Source of the DNA: Pisaster brevispinus
Lineage: Eukaryota; Echinodermata; Asteroidea; Forcipulatida; Asteriidae
Direction: 5' to 3'
NCBI GenBank assembly: GCA_023634235.1
Contig: JAMKCF010000004.1
Coordinates: forward strand, 25,614,527 to 25,678,526
Length of the DNA: 64,000 bases
Shown one piece after another: positions 1 through 12,165 of this stretch (position 1 is the stretch's first letter; each line of letters begins with the position of its first letter). The translations under genes and the position numbers were made by a program. Under the pieces are notes generated by a model. The model ran no database searches, was not told where the DNA came from, and saw nothing but the letters and a program-made list of their open reading frames with translations.

Positions 1-1766
1 CCCGCCTGCAAATGATAGTGCCATCTCGCTGGGAATAATCAAAACAAAGTCTTGCACCTAGACTACATTCGTTCGCGCTACAAGGAAGTCGATGGAGCCG
101 CTATGCATTTCGCACATGCGCACACGTGCTTACTCGTCAATCGGTACACGATGTTTAAAACGTTAGCGTGGATGTGCGATTTATTTTCTGGAATAATATC
201 ATCCATGAATATATTTATTATTTTTTGATGCATCAAAAGTGTAGTTATGGCCATGAAGAATATAACAACAGAGTTTCAGCTTCTTAAATCAGGTAAAAAT
301 ATGAAAAAACATTAGTCAAAAATTGGTTTGCATTGTAGAGAAGCTTTATACCCAAGACGTCAGTGCAGTGGCACTGACGTCCTACCAGGGCTAGGGTAGT
401 TCCCAACCCCTAACACAAACCCACCCATATCATAATGGTGCGGTCCAAAGTCATTGGGCAAGCACAATAGCATCACGTCGGCCAATTCTACGGATGGAGA
501 AAGTTGACTATTTTTACGAAAAAAAAAAATTTCCCGTGAAAAATATGTATGCACGATGGTTCCAGTCAGTTTTAAACGTGTTTCCAGATACACTCTGATT
601 ACAACCATTGTATTTGATGGTATTTTAAACTTGTTGTCTTGAGTTGTGTTGAGTTGTCTTGAGTTGTCTTGAGTTGTCGTGAAATGGGCCTGTTGTCTTG
701 TTGACGCTAATTAATTAGGGCAAACTTTCCGCTGCTCGCCACCAATTTATCTCCCTAAGTTCTGGGTTTTTTTCACTAAATTATATTCTTACCTATCAAG
801 GAGGGTTTACCGAACATGTACAGCCAGAAAACAGGCAGAATTTAACAATTCTAAAGGCTTAAAAAGGTGTCCCAAAATGGCAAGGCTTCGTCTTGCAGTG
901 AGATGAAAACAAACGCCATGTTGTTTCGTTTTCCTGCTGTGTGTGTGTCTGTGTAAGTTGTGCAATACTCCAATCAGTCGGTCATCGTTCATGCGCATTG
1001 GACAATTCGCTAGGACTTTTTGATTTGTGGAATGGGTAATAATCGAAGATGATATTTAGGAGGGAAATTAGAACAACCCACAAAGCACGCGTTGAACTTA
1101 CCTAGGGCTTGTACTAATGGAATAATCCAAAACAAATTTATGAATATTCAGTTTATGCAAGCCATTGGACAAACCCAGCTTATTTTAATATTCATAAAAA
1201 CTACATATTCATTATGACCTTTGGTGAACCAGGTATTTGGAGAAACATGTACGACAAACAAACCGTTCTGGTGTCAATGCCTCATAGCCGTGTGGTACAG
1301 GCTATGCTTTCTTAATAATTTGTTCTCTCTCTTGTTACAGGTTCGAATCTCCGTAAGTACATTGCATTATCTGATTAAACGTTCATTCCTTCCAGTAGAT
1401 AAGATACAGGTAGAAACATGGAGGGACAACATGGAGACTGGGTGAGTGAGGAGACAGGAGAGAAGAAGACAGTGTGGGAAAAAGCGGGGTTTTTTTCCGC
1501 CAAAATTTGAGGATTTAACCAAATATCCCTAGTTTTTAAACCGATCCCCTATGAAAACTATTTTTTTTACGTTTTCAAGATTCACCGAATCGATAGAACA
1601 CATCCTCAGGTATGAACTGGAGAAAAAAAAATTGAAAAAAACTTTTTTTAAACGCCAAAAAGCTGGTGGCTGAATGCGGAAATTTTTCCAAAATAAACTA
1701 GTTTCTCATTCGAAACCAATAAACAAACAACAACCAGAAGTTGAAGAGTTTGAAGGAAGAACATAC
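1..1766. other. Left-edge stretch, probably first intron of the GRIPAP1-like gene
   Basis: I see no convincing exon here on either strand. If the minus-strand coding exon at 1767-1808 is real, this stretch is its first intron and the next exon lies beyond the left edge. The only structured sequence is the short minisatellite at 632-680. Short open frames near 360-608 and 1221-1445 have no recognisable domain. Confidence 0.4.
632..680. repeat. 10-bp minisatellite (GAGTTGTCTT)n
   Basis: About five head-to-tail copies of a 10-bp unit close to GAGTTGTCTT, with single-base variants (GAGTTGTGTT, GAGTTGTCGT). It is simple tandem repetition with no sign of function. Confidence 0.85.
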
Positions 1767-1808
1767 CTGCATTCGCTGGAACTCTTCGTCAGACAAGGAC
1801 TGCGCCAT
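1767..1808 (-). CDS. GRIPAP1: First coding exon of a GRIPAP1 (GRASP-1)-like gene, partial
   Basis: Read on the minus strand, an ATG at 1808-1806 opens 14 codons, MAQSLSDEEFQRMQ, followed at once by a consensus donor (CAG|gtatgt). From memory, vertebrate GRIPAP1 begins MAQALSEEEFQRMQ, so the match covers the whole exon with conservative changes. GRIPAP1 is a long coiled-coil endosomal protein that links recycling endosomes (Rab4) to glutamate-receptor trafficking in vertebrates. The ATG context (CAACATGG) is acceptable. The remaining exons would lie to the left, outside the window. The exon is short, so chance similarity is possible, but the exact coincidence of start, residues and splice site makes it credible. 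The gene is divergent to REXO4, about 2.3 kb from the REXO4 start codon. Confidence 0.58.
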
Positions 1809-4065
1809 GTTGGATTTGGTTACCTTTAATTAATTTGTTCAGAACGTACATTTGGTGTTATTTGACAACCATCGCAAACGTCGGTTGTTTTTGCTCTGCA
1901 GGTACAACTTTACAATGAACCAAACAACCAAATTCCACTGCACTTCAATTCTGATGCAAACAAAATTAAGGGTCTGTATATAACTAATATTATTTCTGTT
2001 ATTTGATAAGACTTGTATATTTATTTTTTTACATCATCAACTGCAAGAGTTTATCAAGTTACGTCAGAGAGCCCATCCTCTCAAGGTTATTTATTTTCCT
2101 ACTGACGTACCGGACTCAATTGAAAAGGAAAAAGTAGTAAAGGAAGTTGAACTCAAAATTGTCAAAATATTATTTAATTTATATAAAATTTACCCGTAAC
2201 AAACTTTGAGGGTGTCTGGAGTTTAAATTCATATAAAAGTAGTCTAAATGGAATTATTGTGTATCAAAATATTTCTGTTTGTAAAAGGACATGAGACCCG
2301 CAAACACCGTGGTATTCCCGTTTTATTTTCTAGTCGGGTACTGCAATTTTATTAGTCGATGCTGTAAATAGCTACCCGATACTCAGGGTGTCAGACTACA
2401 CTGGGGCCATTCGATTTGTGCATGCAATGAAACACGTGTTAACGTGGATCGGTAATCGTCGAAAACAGAGTCTCAGACCGGAGAAACGAGGTAAATTCTC
2501 CATTTGTTTACTGGCAGTGGTGGCAGGTTCCTGAAAACATCCAGAACTGACCAATTTAATGTGTAGGTGACTTTCTTTCATTTGATTCTTTTTAGAAAAA
2601 TGTGCCTTTGAAATACTAATGGTTTATTCAAATCAAAAGAGATCAAATAATCATGATTCAATCATAATCATTCATGATGATGATGATGATGGTGTTACTG
2701 TTGTTAGTGTTAGTGTTAACCTATAAGTAAAATCATGAAATAACTGTTAGTATTATTGATAATTATTTTGATATGTGACACTCTCTTGACCTACTTGTTA
2801 ATCCCTCTTGGAATAATCAGAAGAGAAGGAACCCACCAAGTAAAGTACCACTTACCAGCAATAAATAAATAAATATTAACAATCTACTCCCCTATAATTA
2901 GTGCTATAATTAGTACTGTATTAGTATTAATTAGAACTCTGTGGTCCGCTATCGTCTCCACGAACCTCATTCAATCATAGTCATAATGTACAAAATCCTA
3001 TTTGAAACTTTTTCCCCTTCACGTTTAGAGTGGGTCCCACTACTTGCCGTCAACTCGCCGAATTGCCGTCAACTCGCCGTCAACTCATTTTCGTGCCGTC
3101 AACTCATTAAATATACATCAAAAATTTATAAATGGGGCATGGAAGTGTTAAATCTGGGCTAAACTACATATTTCTTATGGTTTTCGGTACAATTTCATTT
3201 ACAAAAACGTTTTTGTGTTGAATAAATAAATAGTATAAACGCAGAAATATTCTGATATCCAGAGTGCACCATCCACCCGCAGCCATCTGCCATATAGCGC
3301 CCTCTGTTGTCCATCCATAGCTTGATACTTGCATTTCAATCCCATACCATGAATGGTACAGTCCAAGCTCCGTGAAAAGGAAAGATTGCGGCCAACGGCT
3401 AACGCTGCATTTATACTATTTATTTATCAACACAAAATCGTTTTTGTAAATGAAATTGTACCGAAAACCGTAAGAAATATGTAGTTTAGCCCAGACTTAA
3501 CACTTCCATGCCCCATTTATAAATTTTTGATGTATATTTAATGAGTTGACGGCACGAAAATGAGTTGACGGCGAGTTGACGGCAAGTCGGCGAGTTGACG
3601 GCAAGTAGTAGGACCGCCTAGAGTTCTCTTTTGAAAATGAAGCTCGCCAAAATTAGGCTCTATTATGTGCTCATTGTTTTCACAGTGAGCTCGGCGTGGG
3701 TCCAGAAAATCCACTCCGCAAAAAAAAGGTGCAAAAAATGATAAATTCTCACCATTATTCAGAATTGTTGCCTTTTGATAACAAATATATGGCCGCCGTC
3801 GCTTGTATTAATGGTACGCTGTGTGCAACGCTGCATACTTAAATGGATAGTAGGCCTATCTTTTCCTGATGTGTTTTTCTAGGGTTTTGAAGGTGAAATA
3901 AAGTCCGAAAATCATAAATGGTCTGATTCCCATTTCGTGATGACGAAGTAACAGCATTGTTGGCACTGAACCAGACTAACATTTGTCACGGTAACATTTC
4001 TAAGTCCTCTAAAACAGTCACTGCGCCGATGAATTACCCCTGTTGGTTTGTTTTTATTTCAACAG
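1809..4065. other. Intergenic region between divergent GRIPAP1-like and REXO4 genes
   Basis: This is the shared upstream region of two divergently oriented genes. It contains a large inverted-repeat element (3031-3618) and a short (GAT)n run near 2678-2696. A pyrimidine-rich acceptor ending in AG at 4064-4065 suggests that REXO4 has a 5' untranslated exon somewhere in this stretch. I cannot place it. Confidence 0.4.
3031..3618. mobile_element. Foldback/MITE-like element with about 210-bp inverted arms
   Basis: The arms 3034-3245 and 3405-3615 are near-perfect reverse complements around a spacer of about 160 bp. The outer part of each arm holds several copies of the 11-mer GCCGTCAACTC (or its complement GAGTTGACGGC), a subterminal repeat pattern typical of non-autonomous DNA transposons. 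TAGAG occurs just outside both ends (3026-3030 and 3619-3623), a possible target-site duplication. There is no transposase frame, so it cannot move by itself. Confidence 0.75.
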
Positions 4066-4087
4066 CTGGGACCTCTTGAAGTTAACA

Positions 4088-7000
4088 ATGGAGAAAAGAA
4101 TATTACCAGCCAGCGGTGCTGTAAACCACCCAGCAAAGAAGAAACTCAAAGTAGACTCTTCAAAGGCTCCGTTGTCTAAACCAAAAACTAACTCATCCCA
4201 AGGCAAGTCCCTCAATAAGTCCAGCAAAAACCAGAAGCCAAACTCCAAACAAGTCAGCAAGAATGTCTGGTGGTTGACCCAAAAGGCCAAAAAACAAGAG
4301 AAGAAAAATGCTGGCACTACAGAAGTGAGCAAGACTGTAACCAACGCAAAGGCTTTACCAAAAAGTAGCAAAACCGAAGTTGGAGAGTTGAAGGCAATTA
4401 AGAAGAAAGCTCTGCAACTGAAGAAGAAACGACAACGGAAAAACAGGCTACTGAAGAAGAAACTGAAGTCAGGTGGAAACACAGATGGCGTGATCTCCCA
4501 CGATTCAAAAGCCAATACAATCGGCAATCAAGTCAAGAAAAACCTCAAATCAAAGGACTCGACACAGGCTGGTCTCAAATCTAATCAACATGGTTCTGAA
4601 TTGTCGCCAAGTGTGAGTCTACAGAAGAGTGGTGGACAGAAGCAAAAAAGAAAGAAAGTGAAGAAGTTCAAGGGTGTTAAAAATGCTAAAGATGGGGGCA
4701 AAATAGCTGCTGGACCGAAGGAGACTCAAGTGAAGGGCGAGAGCACAGTAGAGGACAGTACTAAAAATGAGAAGGACTCTAGTAAGGGGAGCCAAGTTGA
4801 GGCTCAACATGCCAGTACCAAGGCTCCTGGCAAAGTTAGTAAAGGAGAAGTGTCATCTAACTGGAATGCTGGCACTACAGAAATGAGCAAGACTGTAACC
4901 AACGCAAAGGCTTTACCAAAAAGTAGCAAAACCGAAGTTGGAGAATTGAAGGCAATTAAGAAGAAAGCTCTGCAACTGAAGAAGAAACGACAACGGAAAA
5001 ACAGGCTACTGAAGAAGAAACTGAAGTCAGGTGGAAACACAGATGGCGTGATCTCCCACGATTCAAAAGCCAATACAATCGGCAATCAAGTCAAGAAAAA
5101 CCTCAAATCAAAGGACTCGACACAGGCTGGTCTCAAATCTAATCAACATGGTTCTGAATTGTCGCCAAGTGTGAGTCTACAGAAGAGTGGTGGACAGAAG
5201 CAAAAAAGAAAGAAAGTGAAGAAGTTCAAGGGTGTTAAAAATGCTAAAGATGGGGGCAAAATAGCTGCTGGACCGAAGGAGACTCAAGTGAAGGGCGAGA
5301 GCACAGTAGAGGACAGTACTAAAAATGAGAAGGACTCTAGTAAGGGGAGCCAAGTTGAGGCTCAACATGCCAGTACCAAGGCTCCTGGCAAAGTTAGTAA
5401 AGGAGAAGTGTCATCTAACTGGAATGCTGGCACTACAGAAATGAGCAAGACTGTAACCAACGCAAAGGCTTTACCAAAAAGTAGCAAAACCGAAGTTGGA
5501 GAATTGAAGGCAATTAAGAAGAAAGCTCTGCAACTGAAGAAGAAACGACAACGGAAAAACAGGCTACTGAAGAAGAAACTGAAGTCAGGTGGAAACACAG
5601 ATGGCGTGATCTCCCACGATTCAAAAGCCAATACAATCGGCAATCAAGTCAAGAAAAACCTCAAATCAAAGGACTCGACACAGGCTGGTCTCAAATCTAA
5701 TCAACATGGTTCTGAATTGTCGCCAAGTGTGAGTCTACAGAAGAGTGGTGGACAGAAGCAAAAAAGAAAGAAAGTGAAGAAGTTCAAGGGTGTTAAAAAT
5801 GCTAAAGATGGGGGCAAAATAGCTGCTGGACCGAAGGAGACTCAAGTGAAGGGCGAGAGCACAGTAGAGGACAGTACTAAAAATGAGAAGGACTCTAGTA
5901 AGGGGAGCCAAGTTGAGGCTCAACATGCCAGTACCAAGGCTCCTGGCAAAGTTAGTAAAGGAGAAGTGTCATCTAACTGGAAGGCTCTGTTGCCGGTGAG
6001 TATAAAACCATTTGGTATTCTTCACCCTAGATACTCCTTGTAGAAATGCCTCAACCCTCCAAAATCACCCAATGTGATACTGAGTTTGTGTAGGATGCCT
6101 ACTGCCTCACTCTTCAAAGCTCAACCGATATGAGTTTACAGGTGTATGTACTCAGTTATGCCACCATACACAACCCATAAAGTTCAATAGTTCATGTAGT
6201 TTGTCACCTAGCTGGAAAGTGTTCCCCAGGAATTGTTTGACAGATTTAAGACAGCTCCTGAGCAGAAAACATTGGAACTTTTATAAGCAACTATCAGAAA
6301 GATTACATATTGTACTGCCAAGTTATCCAACACCTCAATTCTTTTAATACCAGATGGTTGAAAAGTCAAGGAATGAGCGCAAGAAGTACAAGAAAAAAGA
6401 TAAGAGAGGAGAGAACGAGGACAACCCAAAGCCAAGGTAGGTACTTAGAAATATTTCATCAATTTTAGGCACAATTTATAATCGACATTTATAAAGCACT
6501 TATAAACATTGTATCAAAGCACCCTACACAATTACTACCCCTGTTCATTAGGTCTTAAGCATTCCTGAAATCATCTCAACTCCTTAGGAGTATGCAGCAC
6601 TGGCTGCCAAATGGGTGCACAGGTTGCTAATCATTCACATCAACAATCTCTACCCTCGCAAGTACCCATTTACTCCTGGGTGATGAGAAGCAACTGTGGT
6701 TACTACACAGTTTAATGTGTCGACCACTGAGAACTGCAGCGCCATGCCCAAATCTCTGAAATGTTGAAATACCATTACAGAATGTAAACAAGCTGTAGCC
6801 ATATACCTTGTTCACACGGTGTCGCTGCAGTGAGGCGCCCTTATGTACAGGTCAAAAGGAGGTTGCTCATTGGCCATCATATGCGCCGTGTGTAAACAGC
6901 TGTGTGTTTTTCTTTGTTTAATCATCGTTTACCTCTAAGAGGGAAGGCATCAATGCAAAGGGTCCTTTGGGATAGGTGTTGTGAAGGGCGTGGCAACCAA

Positions 7001-10000
7001 GGGGGTGCAGGAAATGTTACCTTCAAGTACCTTCATGTGGAAAGAACATTGAATTCTTATTCCTGGCATAGCGGTCTAGCGCTTAGACTGAAGTTCTGGC
7101 TTTTTCAGAGTGTGTGTTTGGGTCCTGGTCTTGACACTTGTGTTCTTGAGCAAGACACATAACCATAATTACTTCGTCCTTCTGATGGGATGTAAAAACC
7201 ATAGGTTCTGTGATAAAAGAATCCAGTGCATTTGTTAAGAGAAGGGGTTTGGCCCCGGTGTTTCTGGCATATTGGTAGCATATTGCGCCACATCAACTTG
7301 TAAACCCTTACAAAGTGGTGCTAGATACACTTAGCATTCCTGTTTTGAGTCATCTGCTGTATAAGAATTGTGTTTTATTATTACGATACAGTAAGCCAGA
7401 CATCTGGTTTGATGACGTTGACCCTTCACTGATCAGAGCCAATGAGAATGAAGGAGTAGATGATGATGAGGATGATGTCCAATCAGTGACGGGCTACAAT
7501 CCACTGCTGAGAAAGGATGCACAGGATTGGTGAGTTGGAACCCTATGGCCGAAATAGTAATTTCCAGTGTGTCTGAACAGTTTCATGCATGAAATTGCTC
7601 CGAGACTTAAAAAAGAAAAAAGTTTTTAAAGATTTTTAAAAAGTTTTTTATATGGTAAATGAATTAACATTGTAATCCGCTTGTAATTATCAGCGTGTTT
7701 CTTGAGACAACCAACCCAGACCTTACTATACCACAGCGGTTTCATTCTGAGGCACACACATGCTGATGTAGAGAGTAGAGCCATTGCCCAAAATTCTTCA
7801 GTGAGAGTGATAAACTGGTGAAGCCACCAGCTGTGCTCAATTGCAATGGAATTTGGGCAACTTATTGTGTATTCATTGTTGTGTAAATTTTGCAATTTTT
7901 TTATTTGTTGGTTTTTATTACACACTGTTACACAACGGAAACAAACAAATTGATTTGAATTGATTTGAAAGATTTCTCTTTTGAATTGCAGCCTGACTAA
8001 GTGCCTCGCCATTGATTGTGAGATGGTGGGCACCGGTCCCAAAGGATGCAAGAGTATATTGGCTCGAGTTTCCATTGTCAATCAGTATGGTTACTGTGTA
8101 TGCGATAAGTACATCACCCCACAGGAACCAGTGACAGACTACAGGACGTTTGTGAGTGGTATCCGGCCACAGGACCTCAATACAAAAGGTATGCAATTGT
8201 TTTCTTTTCCTTTACCTTAACCCTAATCCTACCCAAAACCCGTCCACGAGTTCGCCTGATTCAGTACTTCACAGCAAAGCAGAAAAGTTTCAAGTGTTAT
8301 ACATCTACATCAGTTATCCTTTAAAGGCAAATTGATTGAAATCGCATCCCGCTAGAGTTGGCGTTTCGTGGAGTTCGGGGAGTAGTGGGTTACATTGTTA
8401 TCGGACATTACTTTCAGCGATGGCATCTTTAAAATAATCTAGGTTAGAGGCACTAATGACTGAGGAGGGGATACCATTCCAGAGAGGATTTGTAAATGGA
8501 TTAAAATCTGGTATTGCAGGATCTACTTTAGGCATGGGGGATGGTGATAAAATGACTTGTGGGACCTTCTATGGTGTTGGAAACACCATGCAAAATGTAC
8601 ACTTGTCAGAGCCTGAGCTTTCAAGTCCAAGCTTGGAAAAGGCTCAAGGCCTCTAATGTTTAACCAGTGCTGTGTGTAATGCTCTATTGTCACTGTTTTC
8701 TGCAGGGGAAAGTTTTGAGAAGGTCCAAAAGGAGGTATCGGATCTGCTGAAGGGCCGAATTGTCGTTGGGCATGCCCTCTCCAATGATTTCAAGGTATGA
8801 AGATTCACTTTATATTAGTTTTGCTAAGCACTGATAAACGTATTTATGTGTACCGTGGCTTTGGTTCTATTTTTGAATATTACTTTTTATCCCTGATGCA
8901 ATTGTTACATCTATTCAGTGGTAGCATTACCCGCTGCTAATGTATAGGATTCAAACCAGCCTCTTGTCATCGATCATGCTTGGTGGTCTAGTGGTAAGAC
9001 ATCTGTATAAGAATGGCAGGGGTCATGGGGTCGCGATAATAAAGGGCGCTTTAAGACACCTGTCGGGTAAAGCACTATATCAGAGCTGTGTATTATTATT
9101 AGAAATAGCTATTCATTTAAATATAATTGTTATTGTGATACACAAATCAATCATTCCTTCTTATGTTCTTTTATGCGTGACTGCATACGCTTTTTCCTTT
9201 TTTGTTAATATAAAAGTGATGGAATAAGGTTTAATTTATTCAAATATTTATCAATCATTATCCTCCAAAATCCCTCTATATCCCGATTGCCAAAATGAAG
9301 GATTTAGACTGAGGAGGGTAGGCCCAAATAACAATTGCTTATCACTGGGTCAGGCAATCCAATCTTATCTAGGTCCAAACATGTTGGTGTGAAGTGACAA
9401 AAAGAGTGGAGGATAATGGAGGATTTGGGTCACCTGTGGGCCAAGGGGGTATAGGTCGATATCCATTTTGATGAATTTATATTACTTGTTTCTTTTGTTT
9501 AGGTGTTGTTCTTTAACCACCCTCGTCGCCTTGTCAGGGATACATCCACGTATCAACCATTCAAAAATCTCTTTAAGGTTTGTGAACAAATCTATTCAGT
9601 TGTCTAAATCAAATAGTTTAGATTTTGTTTGTAACCCCTTTACGTCTGATGACGTGTGTACCCGCCATGTTTTTTGCCAGCGGTGGGTGGTTTATTATGC
9701 CCAGAACAACTTCAGAGTGACGTCAATTTTTAGTTGGCAGCCAGATGGCTGACGTGAATATCCGCATGAACATTTCATTGTGTAGCGTGCACAGGCGTAA
9801 TGTGCGATGCTTTGTTTCACCTGTACAAAGATGTACAGAAGGTACTGACAATCAAGCTACCATTGTTAACTGATAGAAGGACGACGGTCTGGAATTGGGG
9901 ATTATGAATTTCAAGCATAATTTCCAGTGCCCTTTGTCCCTCTTTGTATGGGGGAAACAAGGCTTAGCACTGCCGGTGCATGCCTGTGCATGCTACACAA

Positions 10001-11208
10001 TGGAATGTGCGAGCACAATTATAAATAAACCAAAAGAGGGCATTCTGAAACTCTCCCGAGAAGTAAATAAATGTCCACCATTAGTCAATTTGGAGAACTT
10101 CGGCTAAAAAGACACTAAGTGGCTAACGATACACATCTTGAAGATCACATTATTGGTCCTAAAAAATACACTCACAAAAGCTGATGTTTTCAATTCACTT
10201 AATAGACCAAGTTTTACTTTAAATTAATTTCAGAGTAAAAGACCAGGTTTGAAGAAGCTGACGGAGCTGGTTTTAAAAGTGAAAGTACAGAAGGGTGAAC
10301 ATAACTCGGTAAGCTTTCAATGTAAAATTTTTAACTGTAGTCACTTGAAAGTGGTAGTCATGTTAAGAGGCAGTTAAAACATTAGTAGTCTGTTTGTGGA
10401 GTGCACTAACTGCACTTGTGTGTTTTTGATTTATTTTTTCCCCAAGTGAATTTATTTGGTCCCCTTTTTTCTATATACTTCTAAATGGTTTGTTAATTTT
10501 ATGAATTTGAGTCACAGTGTTTGAGTATGCTGTTGCTAATCAGCTTGATTGGCAGTCCTTGTTTTCTGTGTGTTTTGTTTTGAGATTGTGTATTATCTGT
10601 GCTTTTTTTTTGTCCTCTGAATGAGATTTGTTTTTGTATTGTATGTTTGTACTTTGAGAAAAAGCTGAAAAAACCCTAATAAAATAAGTTTTCCCTGTCA
10701 ATTTCAACAAAAACTCATTCAATTTAACACCTGGCTCGTTCAATTATATTTGACAATGAACGCTCTGTTGCATCAGTATTCAACAGTCAAAAGGAGTAAT
10801 TCAATTTCAACACTGAGTTTAACATTCATCGGTCAAATTCATCAGGTTACAAACGCTATTCAATTTTGTAAAGCCAGCAGCAAGAGGCTATACAGAAAGA
10901 CAATAACTTATTGTTCATATATACAAGTTTTCTCGCAGATATGTTTACAGTACTCGTGTGTTGTACGGGAAAGTTAGTTATATATGGTTTAAATGTGGTA
11001 TAGTACTATTTCTATAGGGAGTGTATTGGTGTTTTTATCTGAGACTATATATTGATTGTTTCTGTAGGTGGAGGACGCACAGGCTGCAATGAAGCTGTAC
11101 ATGCTGCATAGAAAACAGTGGGAGAAATCAATCCGAGATAAGAAAGTCTCGTCTACAAGTGCCTCAACTAATAAAACCCACAAGTTGGACAAGACGACTC
11201 CTACGTAG
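4088..11208 (+). CDS. REXO4: RNA exonuclease 4 (REXO4/REX4-like), eight coding exons, internal triplication
   Basis: Exons: 4088-5995, 6354-6436, 7392-7529, 7992-8188, 8706-8794, 9503-9577, 10234-10308, 11068-11208. All junctions are GT-AG and in phase, giving 901 codons plus stop. The C-terminal part is a DEDDh 3'-5' exonuclease of the REX4 family, a nucleolar enzyme linked in yeast to pre-rRNA processing. Exo I is DCEMVG (D718, E720), followed by RVSIVNQYG and VTDYRT. Exo II is GHALSNDFK (D803). Exo III is [11 protein letters not shown] (H853, D858). The motif [11 protein letters not shown] precedes the domain. The start at 4088 is preferred because an acceptor AG at 4064-4065 lies between it and the upstream in-frame Met at 4043. 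The protein is about twice the human length (about 420 residues) because residues 74-631 are three lysine-rich 186-residue repeats. The rest of the N-terminus is also basic and disordered-looking, as expected for a nucleolar protein. Confidence 0.93.
4307..5980 (+). repeat. Three in-frame tandem copies of a 558-bp coding repeat
   Basis: Copies lie at 4307-4864, 4865-5422 and 5423-5980, all inside REXO4 exon 1. Each encodes 186 residues starting NAGTTE and containing the basic core [20 protein letters not shown]. Copies 2 and 3 look identical. Copy 1 differs at only a few bases (V versus M after AGTTE, and one silent change). The unit is a multiple of three, so the frame is kept. The near-identity means very recent expansion, ongoing homogenisation, or an assembly artefact. 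Confidence 0.97.
6478..6810 (-). mobile_element. tRNA-derived SINE, minus orientation, in REXO4 intron 2
   Basis: It is closely similar to the element at 55496-55835, sharing the stretches CATCTCAACTCC, GCAGCCAAATGGG-type sequence and GTACCCATTTACTCC. The tRNA-like head has decayed in this copy. The orientation is inferred from the better-preserved sister copy. Confidence 0.6.
7063..7312 (+). mobile_element. tRNA-derived SINE, plus orientation, in REXO4 intron 2
   Basis: An A-box-like start (GCGGTCTAGCGCTTAGAC) is followed by the core TTGACACTTGTG...GAGCAAGACAC, which recurs at 54374-54760. The 3' part (TTGTTAAGAGAA, GGTGTTTCTG) also matches that copy. It lies entirely inside the intron. Confidence 0.6.
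10669..10900 (-). repeat. Dispersed AT-rich repeat, family AT-1, minus copy
   Basis: About 230 bp in REXO4 intron 7. It is the reverse complement of two sequences at 56990-57240 and 58306-58550. Shared landmarks are AGCAAGAGGCT-type sequence, a CATTCAATT-rich middle, and the edge motif for AAATTTAATGAG. There is no coding capacity. It is probably a decayed non-autonomous element. Confidence 0.6.
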
Positions 11209-11448
11209 TATACAAATATTGGATGCATATGAGTGCATTGTCGCAGAAGATAATTACAAGGAGAAATCTGGACTGTTCCATTTCATGAGGCAAAGCCAAG
11301 TTAAAATGGAAATTCAGATTTCACCGAGTGATTATATTCTGCGACAATGCATTTGTTTTATATAACTCACTCATGGATCATTGTCATTTAAAATGTGTTC
11401 ACATTGCACAGAAAATGGACAGGAAACTCGTCCAACCCATGCCCTAAA

Positions 11449-11454
11449 AATAAA
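11449..11454 (+). promoter_or_regulatory. Candidate polyadenylation signal of REXO4
   Basis: AATAAA lies about 240 bases after the REXO4 stop codon, a plausible 3' UTR length. Another AATAAA occurs near 11624. Neither can be confirmed without transcript data. Confidence 0.35.
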
Positions 11455-12026
11455 AACTAAAAACATTTAGAACGACTCTAAGTCGACACCAACATGGTCC
11501 TCTGTGACATGACCTTGCCTTATTCGGACATATGGGTTGGGAATGATTATTTTAGGATCAATGGCGCAAAGCATTCAATAATTATCCATATTGGACTCCA
11601 ATATTAAACTGTGGAGTGCTGCAGCAATAAAAAAATTATTATTTTGCTGATTATTTTGGGATCAACGCTGCAAAGCATTCAATAATTATTCATATTGTGG
11701 AGTGCTGCGGCAATAAACATGGCAACAACAAAAAATGATGACCCTTAGCACATGGTCCACTGATCAAGGGACAAGGATCTGTGTGTGTGGTATATAATAG
11801 GGCTTTATCACACTCACCGGGCATCGCAAATTGGTTATTACTTTTTCTGATAAGATATCTAGAGCTATGTTTGAATTATGAGATCCATTGTTGTAGCACC
11901 TTAAGGGTTTACAAGGTGATGTGGGGATAGGAATGACAAATATGTGTTCTTTTTATTACAACAAAATATCATGATTATATACTATGTAATGCATGTGACA
12001 TCACAGAAAAAATCCAGCCATGGCAA

Positions 12027-12165
12027 CAGGGGTCGATTTCACAAAGATAGTCCTAACTAAGGACTAGTCCTAGGAGTTATTAAAAACTTAAGGCTAGTCC
12101 TAAGTTAGGACGAGTAACTCGTCCTAACTCAAGATTAGACTAACTCTTTGTGAAACCCACCCCTG
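12027..12165. mobile_element. Palindromic MITE with CAGGGGT termini
   Basis: The left end CAGGGGTCGATTTCACAAAG and the right end (complement CAGGGGTGGGTTTCACAAAG) form about 20-bp inverted ends. The inside is repeated AGTCCTAA/TTAGGACT, so the whole 139 bp can fold on itself. I see no clear target duplication. Confidence 0.75.

Noticed and set aside
4043..4087. Upstream in-frame ATG for REXO4
   Set aside because: A pyrimidine tract with AG at 4064-4065 places it in the preceding intron, and the next ATG (4088) starts the basic N-terminus.
4054..5926. Antisense open frames across the REXO4 repeats
   Set aside because: Mirror images of the lysine-rich coding strand (AAG/AAA giving CTT/TTT), copied three times with the repeat. 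There is no domain.
8371..8500. Minus-strand [18 protein letters not shown] in REXO4 intron 4, resembling a LINE C-terminus
   Set aside because: Only about 20 residues match the expected pattern and the neighbouring sequence does not continue it. Too short to annotate.
8979..9030. tRNA-like TGGTGGTCTAGTGGTAAGAC in REXO4 intron 5
   Set aside because: A-box only, no matching B-box or acceptor stem. Not a tRNA gene, and too short to call a SINE.
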